DNA of 28,171 bases, taken from positions 1 to 28,171 of the IMG/VR virus record IMGVR_UViG_3300035698_002271. The stretch is one strand, 5' to 3'. The stretch is from a virus. A program made the translations under genes and the position numbers. Position 1 is the first letter of the stretch. Each line of letters begins with the position of its first letter. Below are positions 14,734 through 21,011 of the stretch, in pieces. The notes below the pieces were generated by a model, which worked only from the letters and a program-made list of their open reading frames with translations, was not told the origin of the DNA and did no database searches.

Positions 14734-14984
14734 TGCTTAATCTGTGGAAGAAAATTGCAAAGAATAAACCCATAACCGAAGATTCAGTGACGGGGAAAAC
14801 TATTGATATCGAGCGTGACACATCTATCCCCGGCGCAATTAAATTGAGTTATCACAGTTGTCCTGGTGCCAAGTTCGCCAAGTTAAAGAAGGAATTCCCC
14901 GAAGCGTACCAGAGTCACGGTGGGACTGAATGGCTGGCAACTGTGGGATTGATCACAATCTTCAAAGGTGGTGATGAGGCATGA
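14733..14984 (+). CDS. small protein between recombination genes
   Basis: The ATG at 14733 overlaps the previous stop and has GAGGGGG upstream; the product is 83 aa. It begins with a basic helix (MLNLWKKIAKNK), then IDIERDTSIPGAIKLSYH, CPGAKFAKLKKEFPEAYQ, and GTEWLATVGLITIF. It lacks recognisable catalytic residues. Its ATGA overlap with the exonuclease gene suggests translational coupling, and possibly an accessory role to the nuclease. Confidence 0.55.
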   Translation: MLNLWKKIAKNKPITEDSVTGKTIDIERDTSIPGAIKLSYHSCPGAKFAKLKKEFPEAYQSHGGTEWLATVGLITIFKGGDEA

Positions 14985-15706
14985 AGATACAGGGGCTTGA
15001 AATCACACCACAACCCCGGAAGTCTGAGGAATCCGAGAACTATTATTTTGTGCCTGTCGGTTCCCTCGGAGTCTATCTTCCGCGATGCACGGAAATCCTT
15101 GGAACGGTTGGGAATGACTGGCTGGCCAAATGGTATGGCCGGGTTGGGATAGATGAGGCCGAACGGGTCAGCGGTGAGGCCATGGCTATCGGGTCCGAGG
15201 TCCACTATTGGGTAGAGCAAATCCTAAAGGGACATATCATCACACCGGACGAATGGGCGGGGATAGTTGAGCCAGCTAAAAACGGTATCCGGGCATTTGT
15301 CCGCTTTCAAAAGGAATGGGGATGCAAAGCGTACAGCGATGAGTTTGTCGAGAAAACCGTCTACTCAGTCGAGGATGGATATGCCGGCACCCTGGACATG
15401 GTAGGGATAACCGGATTCCCAACGGGGAAATCATCCACAATACTGGTTGACTGGAAAACCTCGAAGCAACACGACCAAAAGCACGTTGTACAACTTGGGG
15501 CCTATCATCACGCCTTACTTAAATGCAACCCCGGAATGAAGGTGAACGGCGGAATGATCGGGCGGTTGGATAAGCTGACCGGAATCCCGGATATGAGGTA
15601 CATCACCCTGAAGGAACTCCGGGCCGGTTGGGAATGCTACAAGCACATCTTGAAGGTCTGGTATTATTTCAACGGCGATAGGGTCGCAAAGGAGAACATG
15701 TCGTGA
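14981..15706 (+). CDS. PD-(D/E)XK exonuclease (RecB/Cas4-like)
   Basis: A 241-aa protein with the motif set of RecB-family nucleases: GSEVHYWVE (residues 71-79, motif I), GYAGTLDMVG (133-142, with D139), ILVDWKTSK (154-162, D157 and K159), and QLGAYHHAL (171-179, Q171 and Y175). These residues bind two divalent metals and DNA ends. In phages this family resects double-stranded ends and often works with a single-strand annealing protein. Here a helical partner (14083) and a probable ssDNA-binding protein (16191) are close. Length is normal. It overlaps both neighbours by 4 nt. Confidence 0.85.
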   Translation: MKIQGLEITPQPRKSEESENYYFVPVGSLGVYLPRCTEILGTVGNDWLAKWYGRVGIDEAERVSGEAMAIGSEVHYWVEQILKGHIITPDEWAGIVEPAKNGIRAFVRFQKEWGCKAYSDEFVEKTVYSVEDGYAGTLDMVGITGFPTGKSSTILVDWKTSKQHDQKHVVQLGAYHHALLKCNPGMKVNGGMIGRLDKLTGIPDMRYITLKELRAGWECYKHILKVWYYFNGDRVAKENMS

Positions 15707-15933
15707 AGGCGATTGATTTTATGAATGAGCGCATCGATAAGGGATATTGCCCTCACAGCCAAGAGGTGGTCGGATCAAAAAGGCGTAGGTTCCCATGCTT
15801 TTTTATAGCCCATCACCTTGAAGGTATCGGGGAAACACACCCGGCATTCAACGAGCGTTGCACACTTGAAGACATGAAGCGATGCCACTTCACAAGCCCG
15901 GTTGATTTTGACCGAATAAAGGGAGGGAGTTGA
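15703..15933 (+). CDS. small Cys/His-containing protein
   Basis: A GTG start at 15703 overlaps the exonuclease stop (GTGA); AAAGGAG lies 8 nt upstream. The 76-aa product contains GYCPHSQE, KRRRFPCFFIAHHLE and ERCTLEDMKRCHF, so four cysteines and several histidines could make a zinc site. Not recognised. Translational coupling to the exonuclease is likely. Confidence 0.5.
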   Translation: MKAIDFMNERIDKGYCPHSQEVVGSKRRRFPCFFIAHHLEGIGETHPAFNERCTLEDMKRCHFTSPVDFDRIKGGS

Positions 15934-15936
15934 AGA

Positions 15937-16158
15937 ATGACGAATGAACAGTTGGCAGTTATGTTTACGCACTATCAATCGCAGTTGATGGAAGCTATTT
16001 GCAAGGCAGAGAGTGACTTACTGCTGGATAGCAATATAGAGTGGCGAGAGGTTCATCCTGTTATGGGTCTGAAATTTGCGCAGCTAGTTATTATGGATGA
16101 CTTCAGATGCCTTGCAGATGACCTATCTGAGAGTATCAATATTTTGACAGGCAAGTAA
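15937..16158 (+). CDS. hypothetical helical protein
   Basis: A 73-aa protein preceded by GGGAGG. It seems all-helical: NEQLAVMFTHYQSQLMEAIC, then HPVMGLKFAQLVIMDD and CLADDLSESINIL. There is no recognisable motif. It separates the nuclease cluster from the ssDNA-binding-protein candidate. Confidence 0.5.
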   Translation: MTNEQLAVMFTHYQSQLMEAICKAESDLLLDSNIEWREVHPVMGLKFAQLVIMDDFRCLADDLSESINILTGK

Positions 16159-16190
16159 CTAGCACAAATAGTTAAAGGAGGGAAATAACA

Positions 16191-16985
16191 ATGGCAAAAG
16201 GTGACAAAGAAAAATACACGACCAACCTGACGATCACGGCGGTGGTCGGGAGAATCCCCTATGGGAAAGAGGGGAATGAACTCTTCAAAGTCAAGGCAGA
16301 GACGGCGCAGGGTGACGAATACGAATACGCCTGCTTCTCTAAAGGACTGTGGCCATTCCTGGAGACCACCGAGGAAACTTTCAAAGCTGACTGCGAACGC
16401 AAAGAGGGCGAATGGAATGGGTCAAAAACGTACAACCATTCGATATCGCAGGCATATAAAGCGGACGGAAGCCCGATTGCCGAAAAGAAGCCTTGGGGAG
16501 GTGGAGGCGGCGGAATGACGGCGGAAGTGGCGACAGTCCTTGGCGACAACTTGGGCAACTATATAGTCATGGCTGCGCAGGAATTGACAAATGGCTTCCA
16601 AGAAATCACGGACAAATACCTTGAATACCTTGAAGCGCATAGCTGGGCTCTTCCGGGGAAGTCTGAAGATGCAAGTGAACCGTTGCCGGATATGAAAGAG
16701 GAGGAACAAGCCCTGCCATCCGATAGTACCCCGGCCAGTCATCCCATGAGCTTGACCATGCAAACCAAAATCAAGGACATTGGAGATCTGATGAATAAGG
16801 CAACGAAGGAATTAAAGTTCAGCCTATCATCAGTCAAATTGATTCTGGACGTGGACGATCCCACAAAGATTTTAAAGAAAAACCTTCAGGACTCCTGGGA
16901 GAAATTATTCGATGCCTGGATTCTTCACGTCGAACTGGAAAACGGGCAGGCAAGAACCGGGGATGATGAGCAGTTGCCGTCCTAG
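16191..16985 (+). CDS. probable single-strand DNA-binding / recombination accessory protein
   Basis: A 264-aa protein with a strong AAAGGAGGGAA site. Residues 1-105 look like an OB fold (YTTNLTITAVVGRIPYGKEG, ELFKVKAETAQGDEYEYACF). A PWGGGGGG linker (about residue 104) follows, then an acidic, proline-containing spacer and helical regions up to residue 250 that may mediate oligomerisation or partner binding. Layout and neighbourhood (exonuclease upstream) suggest an ssDNA-binding role, but the acidic tail is not the short DDDIPF-type end of bacterial SSB. Moderate confidence only. Confidence 0.5.
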   Translation: MAKGDKEKYTTNLTITAVVGRIPYGKEGNELFKVKAETAQGDEYEYACFSKGLWPFLETTEETFKADCERKEGEWNGSKTYNHSISQAYKADGSPIAEKKPWGGGGGGMTAEVATVLGDNLGNYIVMAAQELTNGFQEITDKYLEYLEAHSWALPGKSEDASEPLPDMKEEEQALPSDSTPASHPMSLTMQTKIKDIGDLMNKATKELKFSLSSVKLILDVDDPTKILKKNLQDSWEKLFDAWILHVELENGQARTGDDEQLPS

Positions 16986-16995
16986 TGGGTGAACG

Positions 16996-17340
16996 ATGAA
17001 ACGCACAGCATTAAAGCGCAATACCCCCTTGAAGGCAAAGGCCTGGCTGAAATCAAAGGTCGGGCTGAAATCTTTCGGGAAGAAGGCGCAGAGGCAGAAA
17101 AAGGAACTGGATGCGATCCGCCCGTTTTTGGAAGCAAGGGCAAATGGTAGGTGCGAGCATTGTGGCAAGCATCCGCAGTGGGTGTTTATGCCGGACAGAC
17201 CGGGGATTGAGCCTCACCACCTTGCCCATGACCGCTCAAAGAACAGGCCCGAAGACATCATTATGCTTGCGCCGTATTGCCACGACATGTACCAGTGCAA
17301 GCCGAAAGATTGGGAGGGATGGACAGATGGGAAAAGCTAG
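16996..17340 (+). CDS. HNH endonuclease
   Basis: A 114-aa protein. Residues 1-35 carry the basic 'K-R-x-L-K-R-x-T-P-L-K' repeat that precedes many phage HNH domains. The HNH core follows: RCEHCGK (C53, C56), IEPHHLAHD (H73, H74), RPEDIIMLAPYCHDMYQC (second cysteine and H). The C-x2-C pair supports the zinc-stabilised form. Such small HNH proteins act as homing or packaging-associated nucleases or as Ninx-type recombination proteins; which of these applies here cannot be told. Confidence 0.75.
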   Translation: MKRTALKRNTPLKAKAWLKSKVGLKSFGKKAQRQKKELDAIRPFLEARANGRCEHCGKHPQWVFMPDRPGIEPHHLAHDRSKNRPEDIIMLAPYCHDMYQCKPKDWEGWTDGKS

Positions 17341-17593
17341 TCGGGAACGCAAACAGCGGATCATGGACGGCGATCCTCTTGGGGAACGTCTGGGGATGAC
17401 CGAGGAAGCGAAGGCTGGTATGAAAGCACTTACAAAAGAGTTTGGGAAGGCCCTGGTATTAGTGGGGCGAAACCCTCTCCTCGGAATAGCACTGCTGGCC
17501 GGGATGAAGAAGCAAAGGGAACATGAAAAAGAATTAGAAGGAGGAACTCATGGCGACCAAAAAGAGAGTCGTAAACTGGAGGATAAATCGTGA
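17327..17593 (+). CDS. hypothetical basic protein
   Basis: The ATG at 17327 overlaps the end of the HNH gene and has GGAGGG (17313-17318) 8 nt upstream; the longer frame reaching back to 17111 is out-of-frame shadow. The 88-aa product contains GKASRERKQRIMDGDPLG, a hydrophobic helix (FGKALVLVGRNPLLGIALLAG) of about 20 residues, and a charged end. The central helix is too polar at its edges to be certain as a membrane segment. Not recognised. Confidence 0.5.
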   Translation: MGKASRERKQRIMDGDPLGERLGMTEEAKAGMKALTKEFGKALVLVGRNPLLGIALLAGMKKQREHEKELEGGTHGDQKESRKLEDKS

Positions 17594-17711
17594 AGCACTA
17601 GAAGACATCGAAGGCGCAGAGATTGCCAACGGTAGGTTCAGCAGCTTACCAGCTTTCGTGAACTGGATGCTCGATGCCTACCGGAAGGGCGAAACGATCA
17701 AACGAAATTAA
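17550..17711 (+). CDS. small ribbon-helix-helix-like protein
   Basis: A 53-aa gene, ATG at 17550, with AAGGAGGAA 5-7 nt upstream, overlapping the preceding gene's end in another frame. The layout strand (RVVNWRIN), helix (REALEDIEGAEIANG), turn (RFSSL), helix (PAFVNWMLDAYRKG) is that of CopG or Arc-type ribbon-helix-helix DNA-binding proteins, which act as dimers on short operators. It could be the repressor or activator of a phage promoter. The family match is by pattern only. Confidence 0.55.
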   Translation: MATKKRVVNWRINREALEDIEGAEIANGRFSSLPAFVNWMLDAYRKGETIKRN

Positions 17712-17726
17712 AAGGAGAGGAAGAGA

Positions 17727-18269
17727 ATGCACGTTGAACTGAAAAACGCAGAAGTCGAATTCGGCAATACCAAACCAAACTCCAATGGCGTTTGGAGAAC
17801 TGAAATCAAGGTCAAGATCGATACGGACCCGGAACTCCTGAGGCAGTTGGTTATGATTGCGCAATCGCCGGGGATGACAGATGTGATCGTGACCACGCCG
17901 CAAGAGGCGATGGCTTTGGGAGAGGGTGAAACGGAAGCGGACACCACCGATGAAACTGAAGAGGCCCCGATTGACCTTACCATGATTGACATCCGCAAGG
18001 ATGACGACGAGGCCAACGAAGAGCCTTTTTCCTGCACCTTGAATGAACAGTCATTCGTCGGGAAGGATTCCAAGACTGTCATATGCCGATTGCTTGCCGG
18101 ACTGAATCTGGTCAAACGAATCAAGGGTGGGCATTTGAAAGAGGGGAACTACGACAACGTGGACGTGATCGCGTTGATCCGCAACCTGGAGAAGCAGGAC
18201 GTCCCCGGAATGGACATGATCATCAATATACTTCGGGAGGGATCGTTTGAACCTGCCGTGAAAGTTTAA
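17727..18269 (+). CDS. acidic-linker protein, function unknown
   Basis: A 180-aa protein with a strong AAAGGAGAGG site. Residues 1-55 form an alpha/beta unit (HVELKNAEVEFGN, WRTEIKVKIDTDPELLRQLV). Residues about 66-100 are very acidic (GEGETEADTTDETEEAP, DDDEANEE). The C-terminal 75 residues form a helical domain (SKTVICRLLAGLNLVKRIKGG, NLEKQDVPGMDMIINILREG). An acidic linker between two small domains would suit a DNA-mimic or partner-binding protein. Not recognised. It is the last protein gene before the unusual RNA gene. Confidence 0.55.
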   Translation: MHVELKNAEVEFGNTKPNSNGVWRTEIKVKIDTDPELLRQLVMIAQSPGMTDVIVTTPQEAMALGEGETEADTTDETEEAPIDLTMIDIRKDDDEANEEPFSCTLNEQSFVGKDSKTVICRLLAGLNLVKRIKGGHLKEGNYDNVDVIALIRNLEKQDVPGMDMIINILREGSFEPAVKV

Positions 18270-18275
18270 CTGAAA

Positions 18276-18432
18276 TGGGCTGTGGCGGAATTGGCATACG
18301 CTACCCGTTAGTTCCTTAGAGAATAATAAAAGTCTAATGGGTTACTGGAATGAAGTCTAATTCTGGTGTAAGATGAAAGATCTTATGCGGCAGTTAAAAG
18401 ATCCAATGCAGGTTCGAATCCTGCCAGCCCAT
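18276..18432 (+). tRNA. tRNA-like RNA (leucine-type ends) with about 70 nt of extra sequence in the middle
   Basis: The 5' end TGGGCTG (18276-18282) pairs perfectly with CAGCCCA (18425-18431), a 7-bp acceptor stem. A class II, leucine-type D arm follows: GCG (18285-18287), loop with GG (18293-18294), CGC (18299-18301). The T arm is perfect: GCAGG (18408-18412), TTCGAAT, CCTGC (18420-18424). Between D and T arms are 106 nt instead of about 33. They fold as ACCCGTTAG/CTAATGGGT (18303-18311 and 18334-18342, one wobble), ACTGGAAT/ATTCTGGT (18344-18351 and 18360-18367) and GTAAGAT/ATCTTAT (18368-18374 and 18380-18386). CCA is not encoded. The first hairpin may be an extended anticodon arm. Whether it is a functional tRNA, a spliced precursor or a derived RNA is open. 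Confidence 0.65.
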
Positions 18433-18437
18433 AGAAA

Positions 18438-18467
18438 GGGAGTCTCCTCCGGGAGGCTCTCTTTTTT
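18438..18467 (+). terminator. Rho-independent terminator after the tRNA-like RNA
   Basis: GGGAGTCTCC (18438-18447) pairs with GGAGGCTCTC (18452-18461) through ten pairs (two wobbles) over a TCCG loop, followed by T6 (18462-18467). It begins 6 nt after the tRNA-like element and would release transcripts ending with that RNA. Confidence 0.9.
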
Positions 18468-18493
18468 GTTAAAAGACTTTACAATCACTGGGA

Positions 18494-18522
18494 TTGACAA
18501 TATCTGCATAATATAGTACATT
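18494..18522 (+). promoter_or_regulatory. promoter for the replication module
   Basis: A perfect -35 TTGACA (18494-18499) is followed after 17 nt by TACATT (18517-18522), a 4 of 6 match to the -10 box. It lies directly after the terminator and 20 nt before the first gene of the module. The decamer CTTTACAATC (18477-18486), also present in the first early promoter, lies just upstream and may be an operator. Confidence 0.6.
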
Positions 18523-18542
18523 TAACCAGATGGAGGTGAGCC

Positions 18543-18668
18543 GTGAAGGACAAGCCAATCGTGCAGTACATTTGCAGGGACTGCGGGAAAGAGTTCCCAG
18601 CACCACAGGGTAGCAGGAGATCGCTTTGCCCTAAATGCCTTGTGGAAGCCATGACGAAGGACAAGTAA
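18543..18668 (+). CDS. zinc-ribbon miniprotein upstream of replication initiator
   Basis: A GTG start at 18543 follows GGAGGTGA (18531-18538), an excellent site. The 41-aa product has ICRDCGKEF (C11-x2-C14) and LCPKC (C29-x2-C32), a four-cysteine zinc ribbon, with polar ends. The stop overlaps the next ATG (TAATG), so it is translationally coupled to the replication initiator gene. It may bind DNA or a replication partner. Confidence 0.65.
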   Translation: MKDKPIVQYICRDCGKEFPAPQGSRRSLCPKCLVEAMTKDK

Positions 18669-19399
18669 TGGCTAAGGATGCTTTTTATTTCAGGCATGAC
18701 GCTAATGCCAGCTCCGATCTAAAGCTCAAGGCATTACGGAAGCAATATGGATGGGAGGGAATAGGTTGGTGGTGGTATTTGGTCGAACTGCTCAGAAGTG
18801 AGGAAAATTACGAGCTTGAATATTCCGGGGAAACTTTTGAGGGAATGATGGTTGACATGGGGTGTGAATCAGAGGACGTGAAAACGTTTATAGATTACTG
18901 TGCGGATAAGAGATTGTTGGAGAAATCAACGCCCGTTGAACGCCCGTTGAACGCCGTTGAAACGTGTTTTACAATGTTTTACAGTCCCCGCCTAAAAGGG
19001 GATATGGTGTCTCTTGATGCGTTACGCGAACAACGCAGAATGGCCGGTAAAAAGTCCGCAGAAAAGAGGTCTTCTACGAGTAAAAGCTCAACGCTCGTTG
19101 AACACCCGTCGAACGACCGTTCAACTAGTAGAGTAGATAAGAGTATAGTAGAAAGAGAAGATATGTTTAAGCAAACAACAACACAATTCGCTGATAAACA
19201 TACTCCTTCAATGATAACGGAGTTTATTAATTACTGGACCGAGCCGGACCGGGCGGCCAATCCCCGGATGAGATTTGAAAAGGAAAGGACGTGGGAGATG
19301 GGTCGCCGCTTGGCAACCTGGGCAAAGAATGATTTCAGCAGAAATAACTCATGGCATGGCAAAACAGATCAGCCCGGCCTAATAGGGAAGGAAGTATGA
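18668..19399 (+). CDS. DUF4373-type replication initiator / replisome organiser
   Basis: The start at 18668 overlaps the preceding stop and gives 243 aa. Residues 1-75 match the DUF4373 (Lin1244/Lin1753-like) winged-helix pattern: AFYFRHDANASSDLKLKALR, YGWEGIGWWWYLVELL. Residues about 85-155 are a low-complexity S/T/K-rich linker in which the DNA carries iteron-like repeats. The C-terminal part (about 170-235, MITEFINYWTEPDRAANPRMRFEKE, RLATWAKNDF) resembles the helicase-recruiting end of phage initiators. It would bind the origin and load the DnaB-type helicase encoded two genes downstream. ATGA overlap with the next gene. Confidence 0.75.
   Translation: MAKDAFYFRHDANASSDLKLKALRKQYGWEGIGWWWYLVELLRSEENYELEYSGETFEGMMVDMGCESEDVKTFIDYCADKRLLEKSTPVERPLNAVETCFTMFYSPRLKGDMVSLDALREQRRMAGKKSAEKRSSTSKSSTLVEHPSNDRSTSRVDKSIVEREDMFKQTTTQFADKHTPSMITEFINYWTEPDRAANPRMRFEKERTWEMGRRLATWAKNDFSRNNSWHGKTDQPGLIGKEV
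18926..19125. repeat. iteron-like repeats, probable replication origin inside the initiator gene
   Basis: First cluster: TCAACG-CC-CGTTGA (18926-18939), then CGTTGAACG at 18934-18942 and 18945-18953 and CGTTGAAACG at 18955-18964, spaced 10-11 nt. Second cluster: TCAACG-CT-CGTTGA (19088-19101), CGTCGAACG (19107-19115), CGTTCAAC (19118-19125), so GTTGAAC and GTTCAAC form an inverted pair. A/T-rich tracts follow each cluster (about 18964-18982 and 19126-19170). The arrangement recalls the iterons inside lambda gene O. Confidence 0.6.
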
Positions 19400-19635
19400 C
19401 TGACAAAGAGCAAGCAATACAGCAAGTAGCGGAGGTAATTGCGCTGGGTGTGGGAACTGGTAGGCGTCCCGACACGATAGCAATAGGTATTATCTCTCTT
19501 GGTTGTATAGGCGTGATTGCCAGTGAGCAGCCGGATGATGAGGTGATTCGCGGTAGCTTGCCTGAATATCAAATATGGACTTCAAGACTTAAAGAGCAAG
19601 GCTGGCGCAAGCTGGCAGATAAGGATGGATCATGA
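19396..19635 (+). CDS. small protein between initiator and helicase
   Basis: The ATG at 19396 (AAGGAAG upstream) overlaps the initiator stop and gives 79 aa. Features: KEQAIQQVAEVIALGVGTG helix, a hydrophobic IAIGIISLGCIGVIA segment, then EYQIWTSRLKEQGWRKL. The hydrophobic part is short for a membrane helix. The position suggests a helicase-loading accessory protein, but no family is recognised. Its stop overlaps the helicase ATG. Confidence 0.5.
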   Translation: MTDKEQAIQQVAEVIALGVGTGRRPDTIAIGIISLGCIGVIASEQPDDEVIRGSLPEYQIWTSRLKEQGWRKLADKDGS

Positions 19636-21011
19636 TTGAAGATATCACTCCCCCCTTTGACCATGACGCAGAGGTTGCGGTTCTTGGTTCCATCCTGATT
19701 GACCCTGATTGCTTTTTGGTAATCCGGGGCATGTTGACCCCGGAGGATTTCTACCGGGACCGGAATCAATGGGTCTTTACAGCCTGCGAAAATCTGTACC
19801 AGCAGAAGAAAGCAATTGACGAAATCACGGTTGCGCACGAATTAAAGAGAATGAAGCGATTGAACGACATGGGCGGGGTTGACTTCCTGAGCTCGCTCGT
19901 TTCGGAATCGCCGACTTCAGTCTATGCCGAAGCCTATGCCAAAATAATCAAAGACCTCTCGAACTATCGGGAACTGCTTATCATAGCAGAGCAGGCGTCA
20001 GTGGTTGCCCAAGAGTCCCCTCCAGATGTGGGCGATGCCATCGCAGCCATCCGGGAGAAGATTGACAACCTCGGGAAGAGGACGCACACAGCGGGGGAGT
20101 TCATTCCTATCAGTGAGGTTATCATGGACTCTTCAGAGCGTATTCTGGGCAGGATGGACCAGAAGTTTCTTCGAGGTCAGTCGTGCGGATTCCCCAGGAT
20201 TGACCAATCGATTGGAGGCTGTGCTGGGGGGAATTTGATTATTATAGGAGCCCGTCCAGGTATGGGTAAAACTCAACTGATGTGTACCTTTGCAAAGTGT
20301 ATGGGCAAGCCTGACGGGAAGGCTGCAATCGTCAGTTTGGAGATGAAGAAAGAAGAAATTGCGGATAGGTTCATGTATGCCGAGGCGCGGCTGAACGAAC
20401 GGGAATTGCAAAAGAAGTTCTCCAGAGGCCAGGTAGAAATGGGCGAATTGGAGGCCTATCAGGATAGAATCATGCAGGCCCTTGATGCCGTTTACGAGTA
20501 CGATGTAGTCATCACAGATCAGGGCCGTCAAACCGCAGCGGCTATCCGGTCAAGCGTGATGAGGCAAGTGGCAAAAGAGCCTATCGGATCGTTGTTTGTA
20601 GATCACATTCGGTTGGTGGCCGACAAGGACAAGGATGAGGTCAGACGTCTTGGGAAGATTGCGCAGGAGTTAAAGGAGATCGGGCGGGAGTTAGATATTC
20701 CCGTGTTCCTGTTGTGCCAACTCAATCGCAAACTTGAGGATCGACCTCTTCATGCCAGTAAGGGGCATCTGGACAAACGTCCGGTGCTTTCTGACATCCG
20801 GGCATCGGGCGAAATTGAAGAGGATGCAGACATTGTTCTCGGATTATACCGGGAAATCTGTTATGACTCAGAATATAAATACCCCAACAAAATGGAGGTA
20901 CGATATTTAAAATGCAGGCAGGGAGCAGCCGGGGGAAACTGGAGCTATCTTGATTACGAGGCAGAAACGGGAGTGATGAAGCAGTGGAGCAACGAAGAGG
21001 AAGAGGAATGA
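19632..21011 (+). CDS. dnaB-like: DnaB-family replicative helicase
   Basis: A 459-aa protein of normal DnaB length. Residues 8-110 form the N-terminal helical domain (DHDAEVAVLGSILIDP is the family opening). The RecA-like motor has Walker A GARPGMGKT (206-214), SLEMKKEEIADR (235-246), Walker B LFVDH (321-325, the usual Y after D replaced by H), LCQLNRKLEDR (361-371) and LSDIRASGEIEEDADIVL (386-403). It unwinds the fork as a hexameric ring and would be loaded by the upstream initiator. It ends in a QWSNEEEEE tail. Confidence 0.95.
   Translation: MIEDITPPFDHDAEVAVLGSILIDPDCFLVIRGMLTPEDFYRDRNQWVFTACENLYQQKKAIDEITVAHELKRMKRLNDMGGVDFLSSLVSESPTSVYAEAYAKIIKDLSNYRELLIIAEQASVVAQESPPDVGDAIAAIREKIDNLGKRTHTAGEFIPISEVIMDSSERILGRMDQKFLRGQSCGFPRIDQSIGGCAGGNLIIIGARPGMGKTQLMCTFAKCMGKPDGKAAIVSLEMKKEEIADRFMYAEARLNERELQKKFSRGQVEMGELEAYQDRIMQALDAVYEYDVVITDQGRQTAAAIRSSVMRQVAKEPIGSLFVDHIRLVADKDKDEVRRLGKIAQELKEIGRELDIPVFLLCQLNRKLEDRPLHASKGHLDKRPVLSDIRASGEIEEDADIVLGLYREICYDSEYKYPNKMEVRYLKCRQGAAGGNWSYLDYEAETGVMKQWSNEEEEE

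Noticed and set aside
16261-16518. 85-codon + strand frame inside the ssDNA-binding-protein candidate
   Set aside because: It is a very basic, low-complexity alternative frame of a well-supported gene, with no site of its own. The 69-codon frame at 10531-10740 is likewise a shadow.
17111-17326. Longer frame extending the gene at 17327 back to 17111
   Set aside because: This part is an out-of-frame shadow of the HNH gene. The well-placed GGAGGG and ATG at 17327 set the real start.
18276-18432. Group I or group II intron within the tRNA-like gene
   Set aside because: The extra sequence is about 70 nt. Known self-splicing introns are much longer, and no catalytic core elements are seen. Removal by another mechanism remains possible.
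18276-18432. tmRNA or permuted tmRNA
   Set aside because: No alanine-type G3-U70 acceptor, no tag-peptide frame, and the D arm is that of a class II tRNA.
18400-18432. attP site at the 3' end of the tRNA-like gene
   Set aside because: Phages often integrate at tRNA 3' ends, but no integrase gene is in the window and both tRNA ends are present, so the attachment-site idea has no support here.
18926-19125. CRISPR array
   Set aside because: Repeats are 9-10 nt at 10-11 nt spacing inside a coding gene, with no spacer-length gaps; they fit iterons.
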